Of a DNA stretch of 64,000 nt, positions 22,388-32,567 are shown piece by piece. A program made the position numbers and the translations under genes. The notes beneath the pieces were generated by a model. The model was not told where the DNA came from. It worked only from the letters and a program-made list of their open reading frames with translations, and made no database searches. The number at the start of each line of letters is the position of its first letter. Positions within the stretch are counted from its first letter, which is position 1. The DNA comes from Nephrocerus scutellatus (taxonomy: Eukaryota > Arthropoda > Insecta > Diptera > Pipunculidae), in NCBI GenBank assembly GCA_947095585.1, contig OX352763.1, forward strand, positions 47,707,481 through 47,771,480, given 5' to 3'.

Positions 22388-23069
22388 TTAAATTTTCTAT
22401 ATTAACTTCGCGTGCACGTGTGTTTGTGTGTTTGTTTGGTTGTTTGTTTGTCGTGGAATCTGGCGATCAATTTTTAACCCACTTCCCAAAGTCCTATTTC
22501 ATTGAAATTTTGCATACATGCATACCTCCAATGACAACACTGTCTATTCCTATGTCTATGGCCTCGGGGTCGTGGGGCTCCCATACAAATATTTTACATA
22601 ATTTACCCGATATTATTCAAATTTTTTATACATGTGTATCTCCGATGGACAACACTTCTTATAAAAATTTTGGAGAACCCGGGCCCCGGGATCATGGGAT
22701 CCTATACAGACGCCGGGCTCCGGGATCGTGGGGCCTCATACAAATTTAAAATAAGAATTAACCCGATTTTCTTCAAATTTTATAACCATGTGTATCTACT
22801 ATGGACAACACTTTTGTAAAAATTTTGGAGACTCCGTACCTGGGGTCGTGATTTTTTAAAAAAATTAACCCGATTTTCTTCAAATTTTAAACACTTCTCC
22901 GATGGACAAAACTTTTTGCAACATTTTTGGAGTGATCGGGCTCTGAGACCCGAGTGATGCCCAAGTATATTTTTTAAAAATTAGCTCGATTTCCTTCAAA
23001 TTAAAACACATAATATGTATTTCCTATTAGAGAATTTACAGGAAAAATTTTAATTTTTATGGGCTGTTT
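22388..23069 (+). mobile_element. HINE-8, core-repeat type, second member of the array
   Basis: Head TTAAATTTTCTATATTAAC, CGCGTGCACG, (GTTT)n microsatellite, then core repeats of varied length with CCGATGGACAAC motifs, including a partial double unit near 22,680-22,740. Tail TTAGAGAATTTACAGG...TTATGGGCTG plus a T-run, which joins the next head at 23,070. Confidence 0.8.
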
Positions 23070-23565
23070 TTAAATTCTCTATATTAACTTCACTTGCCCG
23101 TGGCTGGCTGGCTGGCCAAATCTTGTGATCAATTCCTACTTCCTACAGCCCGATTTTATTGAAATTTTGCACACATGCACATCTCCCATGACAACACTTT
23201 CTATTAAAATTTGAGACCCCTCGGACCGCGGGGTCGGGGGGCTTCCATACAAATATTTTACAAAATTTACCCGATTTTCTTTAAATTTTGTACACATGTG
23301 TGTCTTCGATGGAAAACACGTTTTGTAAAAATTTGGAGCGATCGGCCCCTTGGGGACCACAATATACAATTTTTAAATATCGCTATATCGCATCAGATCA
23401 CGGCAAAGTCTGAGCTCTGTGCTTTGTGAGCAGCGCTGTTCGCTGCCGCTGCGTCATTTGGTGGATGATTTTGCCACAAAACGAGCACGCAGTGTGTGTC
23501 TGTGTGTGTATCCCCGATTAGAGAATTTACAAGAAAATTTTAATTTTTATGGGTTGTTTTTTTTT
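23070..23565 (+). mobile_element. HINE array unit A, type III
   Basis: Head TTAAATTCTCTATATTAAC, (GGCT)n microsatellite, two core blocks, then a type III segment TCGCATCAGATCACGGC through GCAGCGCTGTTCGCTGCC, a (TG)n stretch, GATTAGAGAATTTAC and TTTTTATGGGTTG. It is similar to the following units but not identical (for example TTAACTT in the head rather than TTTACTT). Confidence 0.85.
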
Positions 23566-24569
23566 TAATTCTCTATATTTACTTCACTTGCCCGTGGCTG
23601 GCTGGCTGGCTGGCTGGCCAAATCTTGTGATCAATTTTTAACTTCCTACAGCCCGATTTTATTGAAATTTTGCACACATGTATATCTCCCAAGACAACAC
23701 TATCTATTAAAATTTGAGGCCCCTCGGGACGCAGGGTCGGGGGGCTCCCATACAAATATTTTACAAAATTTACCCGATTTTCTTTAAATTTGTACACATG
23801 TGTGTCTTCGATGGAAAACACGTTTTGTAAAAATTTGGAGCGATCGGCCCCTTGGGGACCACAATATACAATTTTTAAATATCGCTATATCGCATCAGAT
23901 CACGGCAAAGTCTGAGCTCTGTGCTTTGTGAGCAGCGCTGTTCGCTGCCGCTGCGTCATTTGGTGGATGATTTTGCCACAAAACGAGCACGCAGTGTGTG
24001 TCTGTGTGTGTATCCCCGATTAGAGAATTTACAAGAAAATTTTAATTTTTATGGGTTGTTTTTTTTTTAATTCTCTATATTTACTTCACTTGCCCGTGGC
24101 TGGCTGGCTGGCTGGCTGGCCAAATCTTGTGATCAATTTTTAACTTCCTACAGCCCGATTTTATTGAAATTTTGCACACATGTATATCTCCCAAGACAAC
24201 ACTATCTATTAAAATTTGAGGCCCCTCGGGACGCAGGGTCGGGGGGCTCCCATACAAATATTTTACAAAATTTACCCGATTTTCTTTAAATTTGTACACA
24301 TGTGTGTCTTCGATGGAAAACACGTTTTGTAAAAATTTGGAGCGATCGGCCCCTTGGGGACCACAATATACAATTTTTAAATATCGCTATATCGCATCAG
24401 ATCACGGCAAAGTCTGAGCTCTGTGCTTTGTGAGCAGCGCTGTTCGCTGCCGCTGCGTCATTTGGTGGATGATTTTGCCACAAAACGAGCACGCAGTGTG
24501 TGTCTGTGTGTGTATCCCCGATTAGAGAATTTACAAGAAAATTTTAATTTTTATGGGTTGTTTTTTTTT
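23566..24569 (+). mobile_element. HINE array units B and C, tandem 502-bp copies
   Basis: Unit B (23,566-24,067) and unit C (24,068-24,569) have the same length and, as far as I can read, the same sequence, including the diagnostic TTCTCTATATTTACTTC head and the CCCAAGACAACACTATC core. Unit D starts at 24,570 and unit E at 28,528. Each boundary is GGGTTG plus a T-run joined to AATTCTCTATATTT. Confidence 0.9.
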
Positions 24570-24702
24570 TAATTCTCTATATTTACTTCACTTGCCCGTG
24601 GCTGGCTGGCTGGCTGGCTGGCCAAATCTTGTGATCAATTTTTAACTTCCTACAGCCCGATTTTATTGAAATTTTGCACACATGTATATCTCCCAAGACA
24701 AC
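24570..24702 (+). mobile_element. HINE array unit D, left part
   Basis: The first 133 bp of a 502-bp unit, ending at CCCAAGACAACA, where the sequence switches to Gypsy-derived DNA (left arm of the inverted duplication). The unit resumes at 28,332. About 173 bp of the unit is absent at the switch. Confidence 0.85.
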
Positions 24703-25323
24703 AAGATTTTCGACGACGAATGAATCAAATTCGACCTACATCTACATCGCACCACAGCAGTCCTAACGTTTTTGTAAAAAAAACCTGAAAGATTGTTCAC
24801 ATGTTTTTGTCCGAGTCGACAGTGTAAAGGCTCCGTTACAACAACCATACACGGGTCCACACAAAGTTTTGCAACGATTCGATAAATATTTCCTTATCGA
24901 TTTGGGGAACCGTAATGCAAAAATTTCCATCGATCGATTAAAAACCGCCTTTCTACCAACGGAAGAGTCAAGTACAGCATCGCAAATGACGTCCTTGCCG
25001 CCAACACCCGAACATACAACGCAAAACAACACAAACACATCATCCGCAATTCCAACAACTTCAACTTCAACACGGCAGACAACCAAGTCTGGCCGACGAA
25101 TCAATACACCAGTACGTTTTCTCTGAGGGGAGGAATATTGTGGCGATCTCAGTCACACACTTCATCATGATAGTTCATTCTTTCATATTCGTTAGTTTAA
25201 TAGTAATCGTTAACCAAGGCAATCGATATAACTTTCTAAATTCTTTACTTATTAAATTAAAGCATAATTGTAATTAAATATTGGAAGGATTAGTTGCATT
25301 TAACGCACCACGAACATATTTCA
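24703..25323 (+). pseudogene. Gypsy 3' end in the left arm (pol tail and LTR)
   Basis: Inverted copy of 32,371-32,991: the end of integrase, the C-terminal region (frame 24,869-25,126 with 'DLGNRNAKISIDRLK'), the purine-rich GGGGAGGAATAT ahead of the LTR, and the LTR at 25,139-25,323 beginning TGTGGCGATCTC. No other part of Gypsy is present here. It is a copy carried in the duplication, not an independent insertion. Confidence 0.9.
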
Positions 25324-25736
25324 TAATCCTAAGATAGCAACAAAAAAATCTGGAACTACAATAAATGCTGTTTTGCACAATATGCAGATTGAGTCAAAAT
25401 CGTACGTTTCATATAATTAAGTTATTATAAAGCTTTATTGTCAACTATACTAATGCAATCATCATTATATAACACTGTAAATATCTTAGAAATTAATTAA
25501 AAATTAAATGCGATCGTTGGAATGTTTCGCACGACTCGATATATTGAGTTGAGTTCGCTTCGCTTGAATCCTTGAATCCTGTAAATACTAAAATAGTTTT
25601 CTCACTTATTTCTTCCTCTCTCTCTCTCTGCCATCGTACCTCTAACTATATATTTACAAATCGTTAACATTTGAGTTTATATTGGCAAAAAAGTTTCACT
25701 TTTGACATGTGTACTCTGTACACACGCATTTTTTTT

Positions 25737-25998
25737 AAATTTTTATGGGTGCTCCCGACCCCGGGACCCGATCACTACCAAATTTGCGTATAAAATTTGA
25801 AGAAAATCGAGTCAAGTTTGTAAAATATTTGTATGGGCGCCAAATTTTAATAGAATGTGATCTCATCGGAGATATACATGTGTGCAAAGTTTGAATAAAA
25901 TCGGCTTTAGGAAATGGGTTAATAATTGATCACAAGATTTGGTCCGCCAGCTGGCTAGCCAGCCAGCACGGACACGCGAAGTTAATATAGAGAATTTA
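25737..25998 (-). mobile_element. HINE copy in the left arm (short)
   Basis: Minus-strand copy: head at the right (GAAGTTAATATAGAGAATTTA) with GGCTGGCTAGCC microsatellite, two core blocks, and a truncated tail near AATTTTTATGGG at the left. The identical copy on the plus strand is at 31,696-31,957. Confidence 0.75.
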
Positions 25999-26199
25999 AC
26001 AAAAAAATCAGTGTTTTACACAGTGTGTGGTGTCCGTGTACCCCATCCTCAAAAGCCCAGATATAGAATTTGGAGAATTATAACTGTTGAATGCTATATA
26101 TACATAACTGTAACTGTGCTATGCATACGGCAGTGTGATGATCTAATTCTTAGCAATCAAATAGCGGACTGTGAATGTTTCTTTCTTCTAGTGATTTGA

Positions 26200-26680
26200 C
26201 TCATTTTGTAGTTAAGGTATAACACTGACGAAATTTTTTGTTAACAATCCATTGTGAGACATCCACTTCCCAGTTCTGCAAAATGAAACTGTTAGTTGTG
26301 TTTCTTGTGTTTGCTTTTTGTAGTCATGTGTGATTTCAGAGTGGATTTCAGCAACATTCGTGGACAGGTACATGTTCACAGGCTAGCAATTCTGGCGCTG
26401 AACGAAACTCAGGTATTTGATAATTACGCTACCATTGAATTAAATCTCCCTGGGTATATCTTACTGCCATTATTTTTCCCTCGATGCAGACTCGCAATTT
26501 ATGTCCGTTGTAATGTTGCATTTCAATTTTTGACTCAATGTTCCAATCCGGAATTTAGTTTCATATGGCTCAAAGTGAAGGTTCAAACGCGTAAAATACA
26601 CTACTGTTTTTTATATAGAAAACACAAGTTAGACAATTATCAGCTCTTAACGAGTTTGATACAATGACTGATTCAATCGC
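26200..26680 (+). pseudogene. LINE endonuclease fragment in the left arm
   Basis: The 123-codon frame at 26,296-26,667 contains 'NIRGQ', 'LAILALNETQVFD', 'LNLPGYILLPLFFPRCRLAIYVR' and 'FSFIWLKVK', the order and spacing of an AP-like endonuclease domain of a non-LTR retrotransposon (start of ORF2). The usual catalytic text after 'YR' and the RT are missing. It does not belong with the CR1-type fragment nearby, which is on the other strand. The mirrored copy is at 31,014-31,494. Confidence 0.7.
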
Positions 26681-26844
26681 AAGAATTGCAATTTCAATGT
26701 ACACAGTTCTGGGTGGCTTCGCCATTCTGTCTTGACAATACCCAACACCTGAAGGAAGGTGTGTTGAGATATTCGCTGAGTTTATTCACCTTACTCAGCT
26801 TGTAAATGAGCGTTAAAGAATACCTGACAATGCAAATCATATAT

Positions 26845-27030
26845 ACTTGGCGCGGGCGTTAAGGAAAAGGAGGAGAAAAGAGGAGATGTCTATGAGCTTG
26901 TGTTTTGAGTGCCTGTGGATCATAGTGATGGGGAAAGACAGAGCTTGGCAGAGCATTCCACATACGTGTTGTATGGCTGAAGACTGAAGTCAGAAGATGG
27001 GCTTGAGCAAAGAGATATCAAGAGAAACGA
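26845..27030 (-). pseudogene. LINE ORF2 C-terminal fragment in the left arm
   Basis: On the minus strand the text reads like 'RMWNALPSSVFP..YDPQAFKTQAHR', the C-terminal end of CR1/Jockey-type ORF2 proteins. A diverged relative is at 21,225-21,470. The mirrored copy is at 30,664-30,849 on the plus strand. Confidence 0.6.
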
Positions 27031-27282
27031 AGTAGAGCAAAATTTTTATATAAAAATGAATGGGCTTCGAAATTTAAATGGGTTGTACACTAAGTTGTGT
27101 GAGTGCATTTTGTATCATATTATACGAAGAACCGGTTACGAATTCACACTGCTTAACAGATTAACTTAACTTCAAAAGAAAGAATTTTAGTAGTACTTTG
27201 TACCTCGTTCTCGCACCGCACCGACCACGCGTTGTGGCTGCTATGTTTTCACCACCAAATGGGAATTTCACCACAAAATCGA

Positions 27283-27919
27283 ATCTCCGATTAGAGAATT
27301 TATAAGAAAAATTTAAATTTTTAAATTTTGTATAGTAACTTAGCGTGCAAGGTTTTAAAAATTTGGTAGAAGTCGTGACCCGTGGACGTTTGAATAAAAT
27401 CAGGTTACTTTTTTTAAAAAATATACTAGCACCTAGGCCTGGGTCCTAAAATTTTTACAGAAAGTCTTGTCATCGGAAATATAGATGTGTATAAACTTTC
27501 AAAAAAATTGGATTAATTTATAGAAATATGTATGTCGCTCCAGGAATTTTAATAAATGTGTTGTCCATTAGAGATACACATGTGTGTAAAATTTAAAAAA
27601 AAATGGGGTTAATATTTAAAAAAGTTATATGGGCAAATTCTGAAAATTTTACAAAAAGTTTTGTCCATCGTAGATACACATGTGTTTACAATTTGAAGAA
27701 AATCGGGTTAATTTTTAAAAAACTTATATGACACCCCTCGGGCCAATTCACTTCAAAAATTTTACAAAACGTTTTGTACATCGGAGATTCACATATGTTT
27801 AAAATTTAAAGAAATCGGCTTAATTTGTAAACAATGTATATGGGCACAGCGGGCCTCATTGCCCGGTCACTTCAAAACTGTTACAAAAAAGTTTTGTCCA
27901 TCGGAGATACACATGTGTC
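27283..27919 (-). repeat. HINE core repeats in the left arm
   Basis: A plus-oriented tail remnant (GATTAGAGAATTTATAAG) and a head-like AAATTTTGTATAGTAAC are followed by minus-oriented core repeats, each with CATCGGAGATACACATGTG. The mixed orientation shows at least two overlapping insertions. The mirrored block is 29,775-30,411. Confidence 0.7.
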
Positions 27920-28056
27920 CATAATCTGCTTCAAACAGACTTGCCTAGAAGGCCATAATTTTACGTGTGAACACCATTTTTATGTGTCCATTTTCAGCAC
28001 AATTTTCACTCACAAAATTAGGTCTTTTTTGGCAATTCCATTTGAAGCAGATTATG
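27920..28056. mobile_element. Candidate MITE with 16-bp inverted ends (left arm)
   Basis: CATAATCTGCTTCAAA at 27,920-27,935 is repeated as its exact complement TTTGAAGCAGATTATG at 28,041-28,056. The 137-bp piece sits in a HINE core repeat at a CACATGTGTC site. No target duplication is evident. The mirrored copy is at 29,638-29,774. Confidence 0.6.
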
Positions 28057-28331
28057 CGTTGGAGTGAAGAGGTAAGAGAGTGCATCCATTCGACGTGTAA
28101 TTTTGTTGCACTATTGCTGCAGTAATACTAAGACGGCATGCAACTCTTTAATATTACATTTGTCAAAAAAATGTATCCTATCCGAGAGCATTTCTCGAAA
28201 AAAATTTGAGTTTGACGACCTTCATATCAATATGGCTTAAATAATTACAAAAGATGTACATTGTTTGATCTTAAAAATTAAAATTTCTTTGAAAAAACAC
28301 CAATAGTAACCTTGTAGCTGGAAGTGTACAA

Positions 28332-28527
28332 TTTTTAAATATCGCTATATCGCATCAGATCACGGCAAAGTCTGAGCTCTGTGCTTTGTGAGCAGCGCTG
28401 TTCGCTGCCGCTGCGTCATTTGGTGGATGATTTTGCCACAAAACGAGCACGCAGTGTGTGTCTGTGTGTGTATCCCCGATTAGAGAATTTACAAGAAAAT
28501 TTTAATTTTTATGGGTTGTTTTTTTTT
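28332..28527 (+). mobile_element. HINE array unit D, right part
   Basis: The rest of the unit whose first 133 bp is at 24,570-24,702. It resumes at ATTTTTAAATATCGC. The junction shares TACAA with the inverted-repeat arm (AGTGTACAA at 28,323-28,331; ATATACAATTTTT in intact units). Confidence 0.85.
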
Positions 28528-29026
28528 TAATTCTCTATATTTACTTCACTTGCCCGTGGCTGGCTGGCTGGCTGGCTGGCCAAATCTTGTGATCAATTTT
28601 TAACTTCCTACAGCCCGATTTTATTGAAATTTTGCACACATGTATATCTCCCAAGACAACACTATCTATTAAAATTTGAGGCCCCTCGGGACGCAGGGTC
28701 GGGGGGCTCCCATACAAATATTTTACAAAATTTACCCGATTTTCTTTAAATTTGTACACATGTGTGTCTTCGATGGAAAACACGTTTTGTAAAAATTTGG
28801 AGCGATCGGCCCCTTGGGGACCACAATATACAATTTTTAAATATCGCTATATCGCATCAGATCACGGCAAAGTCTGAGCTCTGTGCTTTGTGAGCAGCGC
28901 TGTTCGCTGCCGCTGCGTCAGTTGGTGGATGATTTTGCCACAAAACGAGCACGCAGTGTGTGTCTGTGTGTGTATCCCCGATTAGAGAATTTACAAGAAA
29001 ATTTTAATTTTTATGGGTTTTTTTTT
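28528..29026 (+). mobile_element. HINE array unit E
   Basis: A full 499-bp unit nearly identical to B and C. One visible difference is GTCAGTTGG near 28,919 in place of GTCATTTGG. It ends the array at the terminal T-run. It makes up about half of the spacer between the inverted arms. Confidence 0.85.
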
Positions 29027-29362
29027 ATACATATATAGATTTCATAAAGTCCTAACTTCTATATAAATTCTTATACTCCTAGTATACAGGGTGTGTCCGT
29101 TGTCGTGTAAAATACTTAAAGGGGTGATTCCTTTCGTGAAAAAATCGTATAAAAATAATTTATTAAAATTTTATTTTCAAACGCTATTATTTCAAAAAAT
29201 GCTCTTAGATAATTGGATACAAATGCAGTATTAATGCCCATTTAATTTTATACAAATACACCTCATAACATTTATGCATTCGGTCAACAAAAGCAGGGTT
29301 AACATTGAAAGGTTGTTAAATTAACAAAAACGTACTTTTGATCTTACATGACCCTATAACTC
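29027..29362. other. Non-repeated part of the spacer
   Basis: 336 bp between HINE unit E and the right arm. It starts ATACATATATAGATTTC and contains CAGGGTGTGTCCGTTG near 29,087, reminiscent of the short 'AGGGTGTC' ends of some DNA transposons, but no partner end was found. No coding signal. Confidence 0.4.
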
Positions 29363-29637
29363 TTGTACACTTCCAGCTACAAGGTTACTATTGGTGTTTT
29401 TTCAAAGAAATTTTAATTTTTAAGATCAAACAATGTACATCTTTTGTAATTATTTAAGCCATATTGATTTGAAGGTCGTCAAACTCAAATTTTTTTCGAG
29501 AAATGCTCTCGGATAGGATACATTTTTTTGACAAATGTAATATTAAAGAGTTGCATGCCGTCTTAGTATTACTGCAGCAATAGTGCAACAAAATTACACG
29601 TCGAATGGATGCACTCTCTTACCTCTTCACTCCAACG

Positions 29638-29774
29638 CATAATCTGCTTCAAATGGAATTGCCAAAAAAGACCTAATTTTGTGAGTGAAAATTGTGCTGA
29701 AAATGGACACATAAAAATGGTGTTCACACGTAAAATTATGGCCTTCTAGGCAAGTCTGTTTGAAGCAGATTATG
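29638..29774. mobile_element. Candidate MITE with 16-bp inverted ends (right arm)
   Basis: Mirror copy of the piece at 27,920-28,056, with identical inverted ends. Confidence 0.6.
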
Positions 29775-30663
29775 GACACATGTGTATCTCCGATGGACAA
29801 AACTTTTTTGTAACAGTTTTGAAGTGACCGGGCAATGAGGCCCGCTGTGCCCATATACATTGTTTACAAATTAAGCCGATTTCTTTAAATTTTAAACATA
29901 TGTGAATCTCCGATGTACAAAACGTTTTGTAAAATTTTTGAAGTGAATTGGCCCGAGGGGTGTCATATAAGTTTTTTAAAAATTAACCCGATTTTCTTCA
30001 AATTGTAAACACATGTGTATCTACGATGGACAAAACTTTTTGTAAAATTTTCAGAATTTGCCCATATAACTTTTTTAAATATTAACCCCATTTTTTTTTA
30101 AATTTTACACACATGTGTATCTCTAATGGACAACACATTTATTAAAATTCCTGGAGCGACATACATATTTCTATAAATTAATCCAATTTTTTTGAAAGTT
30201 TATACACATCTATATTTCCGATGACAAGACTTTCTGTAAAAATTTTAGGACCCAGGCCTAGGTGCTAGTATATTTTTTAAAAAAAGTAACCTGATTTTAT
30301 TCAAACGTCCACGGGTCACGACTTCTACCAAATTTTTAAAACCTTGCACGCTAAGTTACTATACAAAATTTAAAAATTTAAATTTTTCTTATAAATTCTC
30401 TAATCGGAGATTCGATTTTGTGGTGAAATTCCCATTTGGTGGTGAAAACATAGCAGCCACAACGCGTGGTCGGTGCGGTGCGAGAACGAGGTACAAAGTA
30501 CTACTAAAATTCTTTCTTTTGAAGTTAAGTTAATCTGTTAAGCAGTGTGAATTCGTAACCGGTTCTTCGTATAATATGATACAAAATGCACTCACACAAC
30601 TTAGTGTACAACCCATTTAAATTTCGAAGCCCATTCATTTTTATATAAAAATTTTGCTCTACT

Positions 30664-30849
30664 TCGTTTCTCTTGATATCTCTTTGCTCAAGCCCATCTT
30701 CTGACTTCAGTCTTCAGCCATACAACACGTATGTGGAATGCTCTGCCAAGCTCTGTCTTTCCCCATCACTATGATCCACAGGCACTCAAAACACAAGCTC
30801 ATAGACATCTCCTCTTTTCTCCTCCTTTTCCTTAACGCCCGCGCCAAGT
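30664..30849 (+). pseudogene. LINE ORF2 C-terminal fragment in the right arm
   Basis: Plus-strand source of the fragment mirrored at 26,845-27,030. The words 'MWNALP' and 'SSV' of the CR1/Jockey C-terminal region can be read from GTATGTGGAATGCTCTGCC near 30,729. The frame is not open over its full length. Confidence 0.6.
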
Positions 30850-31026
30850 ATATATGATTTGCATTGTCAGGTATTCTTTAACGCTCATTTACAAGCTGAG
30901 TAAGGTGAATAAACTCAGCGAATATCTCAACACACCTTCCTTCAGGTGTTGGGTATTGTCAAGACAGAATGGCGAAGCCACCCAGAACTGTGTACATTGA
31001 AATTGCAATTCTTGCGATTGAATCAG

Positions 31027-31398
31027 TCATTGTATCAAACTCGTTAAGAGCTGATAATTGTCTAACTTGTGTTTTCTATATAAAAAACAGTAGTGTATTT
31101 TACGCGTTTGAACCTTCACTTTGAGCCATATGAAACTAAATTCCGGATTGGAACATTGAGTCAAAAATTGAAATGCAACATTACAACGGACATAAATTGC
31201 GAGTCTGCATCGAGGGAAAAATAATGGCAGTAAGATATACCCAGGGAGATTTAATTCAATGGTAGCGTAATTATCAAATACCTGAGTTTCGTTCAGCGCC
31301 AGAATTGCTAGCCTGTGAACATGTACCTGTCCACGAATGTTGCTGAAATCCACTCTGAAATCACACATGACTACAAAAAGCAAACACAAGAAACACAA
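31027..31398 (-). pseudogene. LINE endonuclease fragment in the right arm
   Basis: Identical, in opposite orientation, to the frame at 26,296-26,667 ('ALNETQ', 'IWLKVK'). It lacks the remaining endonuclease motifs and the RT. Confidence 0.7.
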
Positions 31399-31695
31399 CT
31401 AACAGTTTCATTTTGCAGAACTGGGAAGTGGATGTCTCACAATGGATTGTTAACAAAAAATTTCGTCAGTGTTATACCTTAACTACAAAATGAGTCAAAT
31501 CACTAGAAGAAAGAAACATTCACAGTCCGCTATTTGATTGCTAAGAATTAGATCATCACACTGCCGTATGCATAGCACAGTTACAGTTATGTATATATAG
31601 CATTCAACAGTTATAATTCTCCAAATTCTATATCTGGGCTTTTGAGGATGGGGTACACGGACACCACACACTGTGTAAAACACTGATTTTTTTGT

Positions 31696-31957
31696 TAAAT
31701 TCTCTATATTAACTTCGCGTGTCCGTGCTGGCTGGCTAGCCAGCTGGCGGACCAAATCTTGTGATCAATTATTAACCCATTTCCTAAAGCCGATTTTATT
31801 CAAACTTTGCACACATGTATATCTCCGATGAGATCACATTCTATTAAAATTTGGCGCCCATACAAATATTTTACAAACTTGACTCGATTTTCTTCAAATT
31901 TTATACGCAAATTTGGTAGTGATCGGGTCCCGGGGTCGGGAGCACCCATAAAAATTT
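31696..31957 (+). mobile_element. HINE copy in the right arm (short)
   Basis: Head TTAAATTCTCTATATTAAC, CGCGTGTCCGTGCTGGCTGG, core blocks and a tail cut short near CCCATAAAAATTTAAA. It lies between the Gypsy LTR flank and the endonuclease fragment. Identical to 25,737-25,998 in reverse. Confidence 0.75.
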
Positions 31958-32370
31958 AAAAAAAATGCGTGTGTACAGAGTACACATGTCAAAAGTGAAA
32001 CTTTTTTGCCAATATAAACTCAAATGTTAACGATTTGTAAATATATAGTTAGAGGTACGATGGCAGAGAGAGAGAGAGGAAGAAATAAGTGAGAAAACTA
32101 TTTTAGTATTTACAGGATTCAAGGATTCAAGCGAAGCGAACTCAACTCAATATATCGAGTCGTGCGAAACATTCCAACGATCGCATTTAATTTTTAATTA
32201 ATTTCTAAGATATTTACAGTGTTATATAATGATGATTGCATTAGTATAGTTGACAATAAAGCTTTATAATAACTTAATTATATGAAACGTACGATTTTGA
32301 CTCAATCTGCATATTGTGCAAAACAGCATTTATTGTAGTTCCAGATTTTTTTGTTGCTATCTTAGGATTA

Positions 32371-32555
32371 TGAAATATGTTCGTGGTGCGTTAAATGCAA
32401 CTAATCCTTCCAATATTTAATTACAATTATGCTTTAATTTAATAAGTAAAGAATTTAGAAAGTTATATCGATTGCCTTGGTTAACGATTACTATTAAACT
32501 AACGAATATGAAAGAATGAACTATCATGATGAAGTGTGTGACTGAGATCGCCACA
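32371..32555 (-). repeat. 3' LTR of the Gypsy element
   Basis: 185 bp, ending (minus strand) CATATTTCA and directly preceded by the polypurine-like GAGGGGAGGAATAT. It lies inside the right arm and is therefore mirrored at 25,139-25,323. Confidence 0.9.
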
Positions 32556-32567
32556 ATATTCCTCCCC

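Larger units (their letters stand above)
24703..28331 (+). repeat. Left arm of a 3.6-kb inverted duplication
   Basis: Position x in this arm pairs with position 57,694 minus x in the right arm. The arm is the reverse complement of 29,363-32,991 over 3,629 bp. I found one mismatch (28,225 T against 29,469 T). It contains the 3' end of the Gypsy element with its LTR, about 400 bp of unrecognised sequence, a HINE copy, an endonuclease fragment, a LINE C-terminal fragment, HINE core repeats and a small MITE. The outer junction lies inside HINE unit D and the inner junction rejoins it. Confidence 0.9.

Noticed and set aside
23580..23640. GGCT / GTCG repeats as a CRISPR-like array
   Set aside because: They are simple microsatellites just after the HINE head, without unique spacers, in a eukaryotic sequence.
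24663..24860. Separate gene with the same protein as the frame at 32,834-33,067
   Set aside because: Both are on the complementary strand of Gypsy pol in the inverted arms. The frame is a shadow.
26296..26667. Host gene encoding a membrane protein, suggested by the hydrophobic start 'MCFLCLLFVVMC'
   Set aside because: The following residues match the order of motifs of a LINE endonuclease, and the hydrophobic start is outside that domain. No signal-peptide gene is supported.
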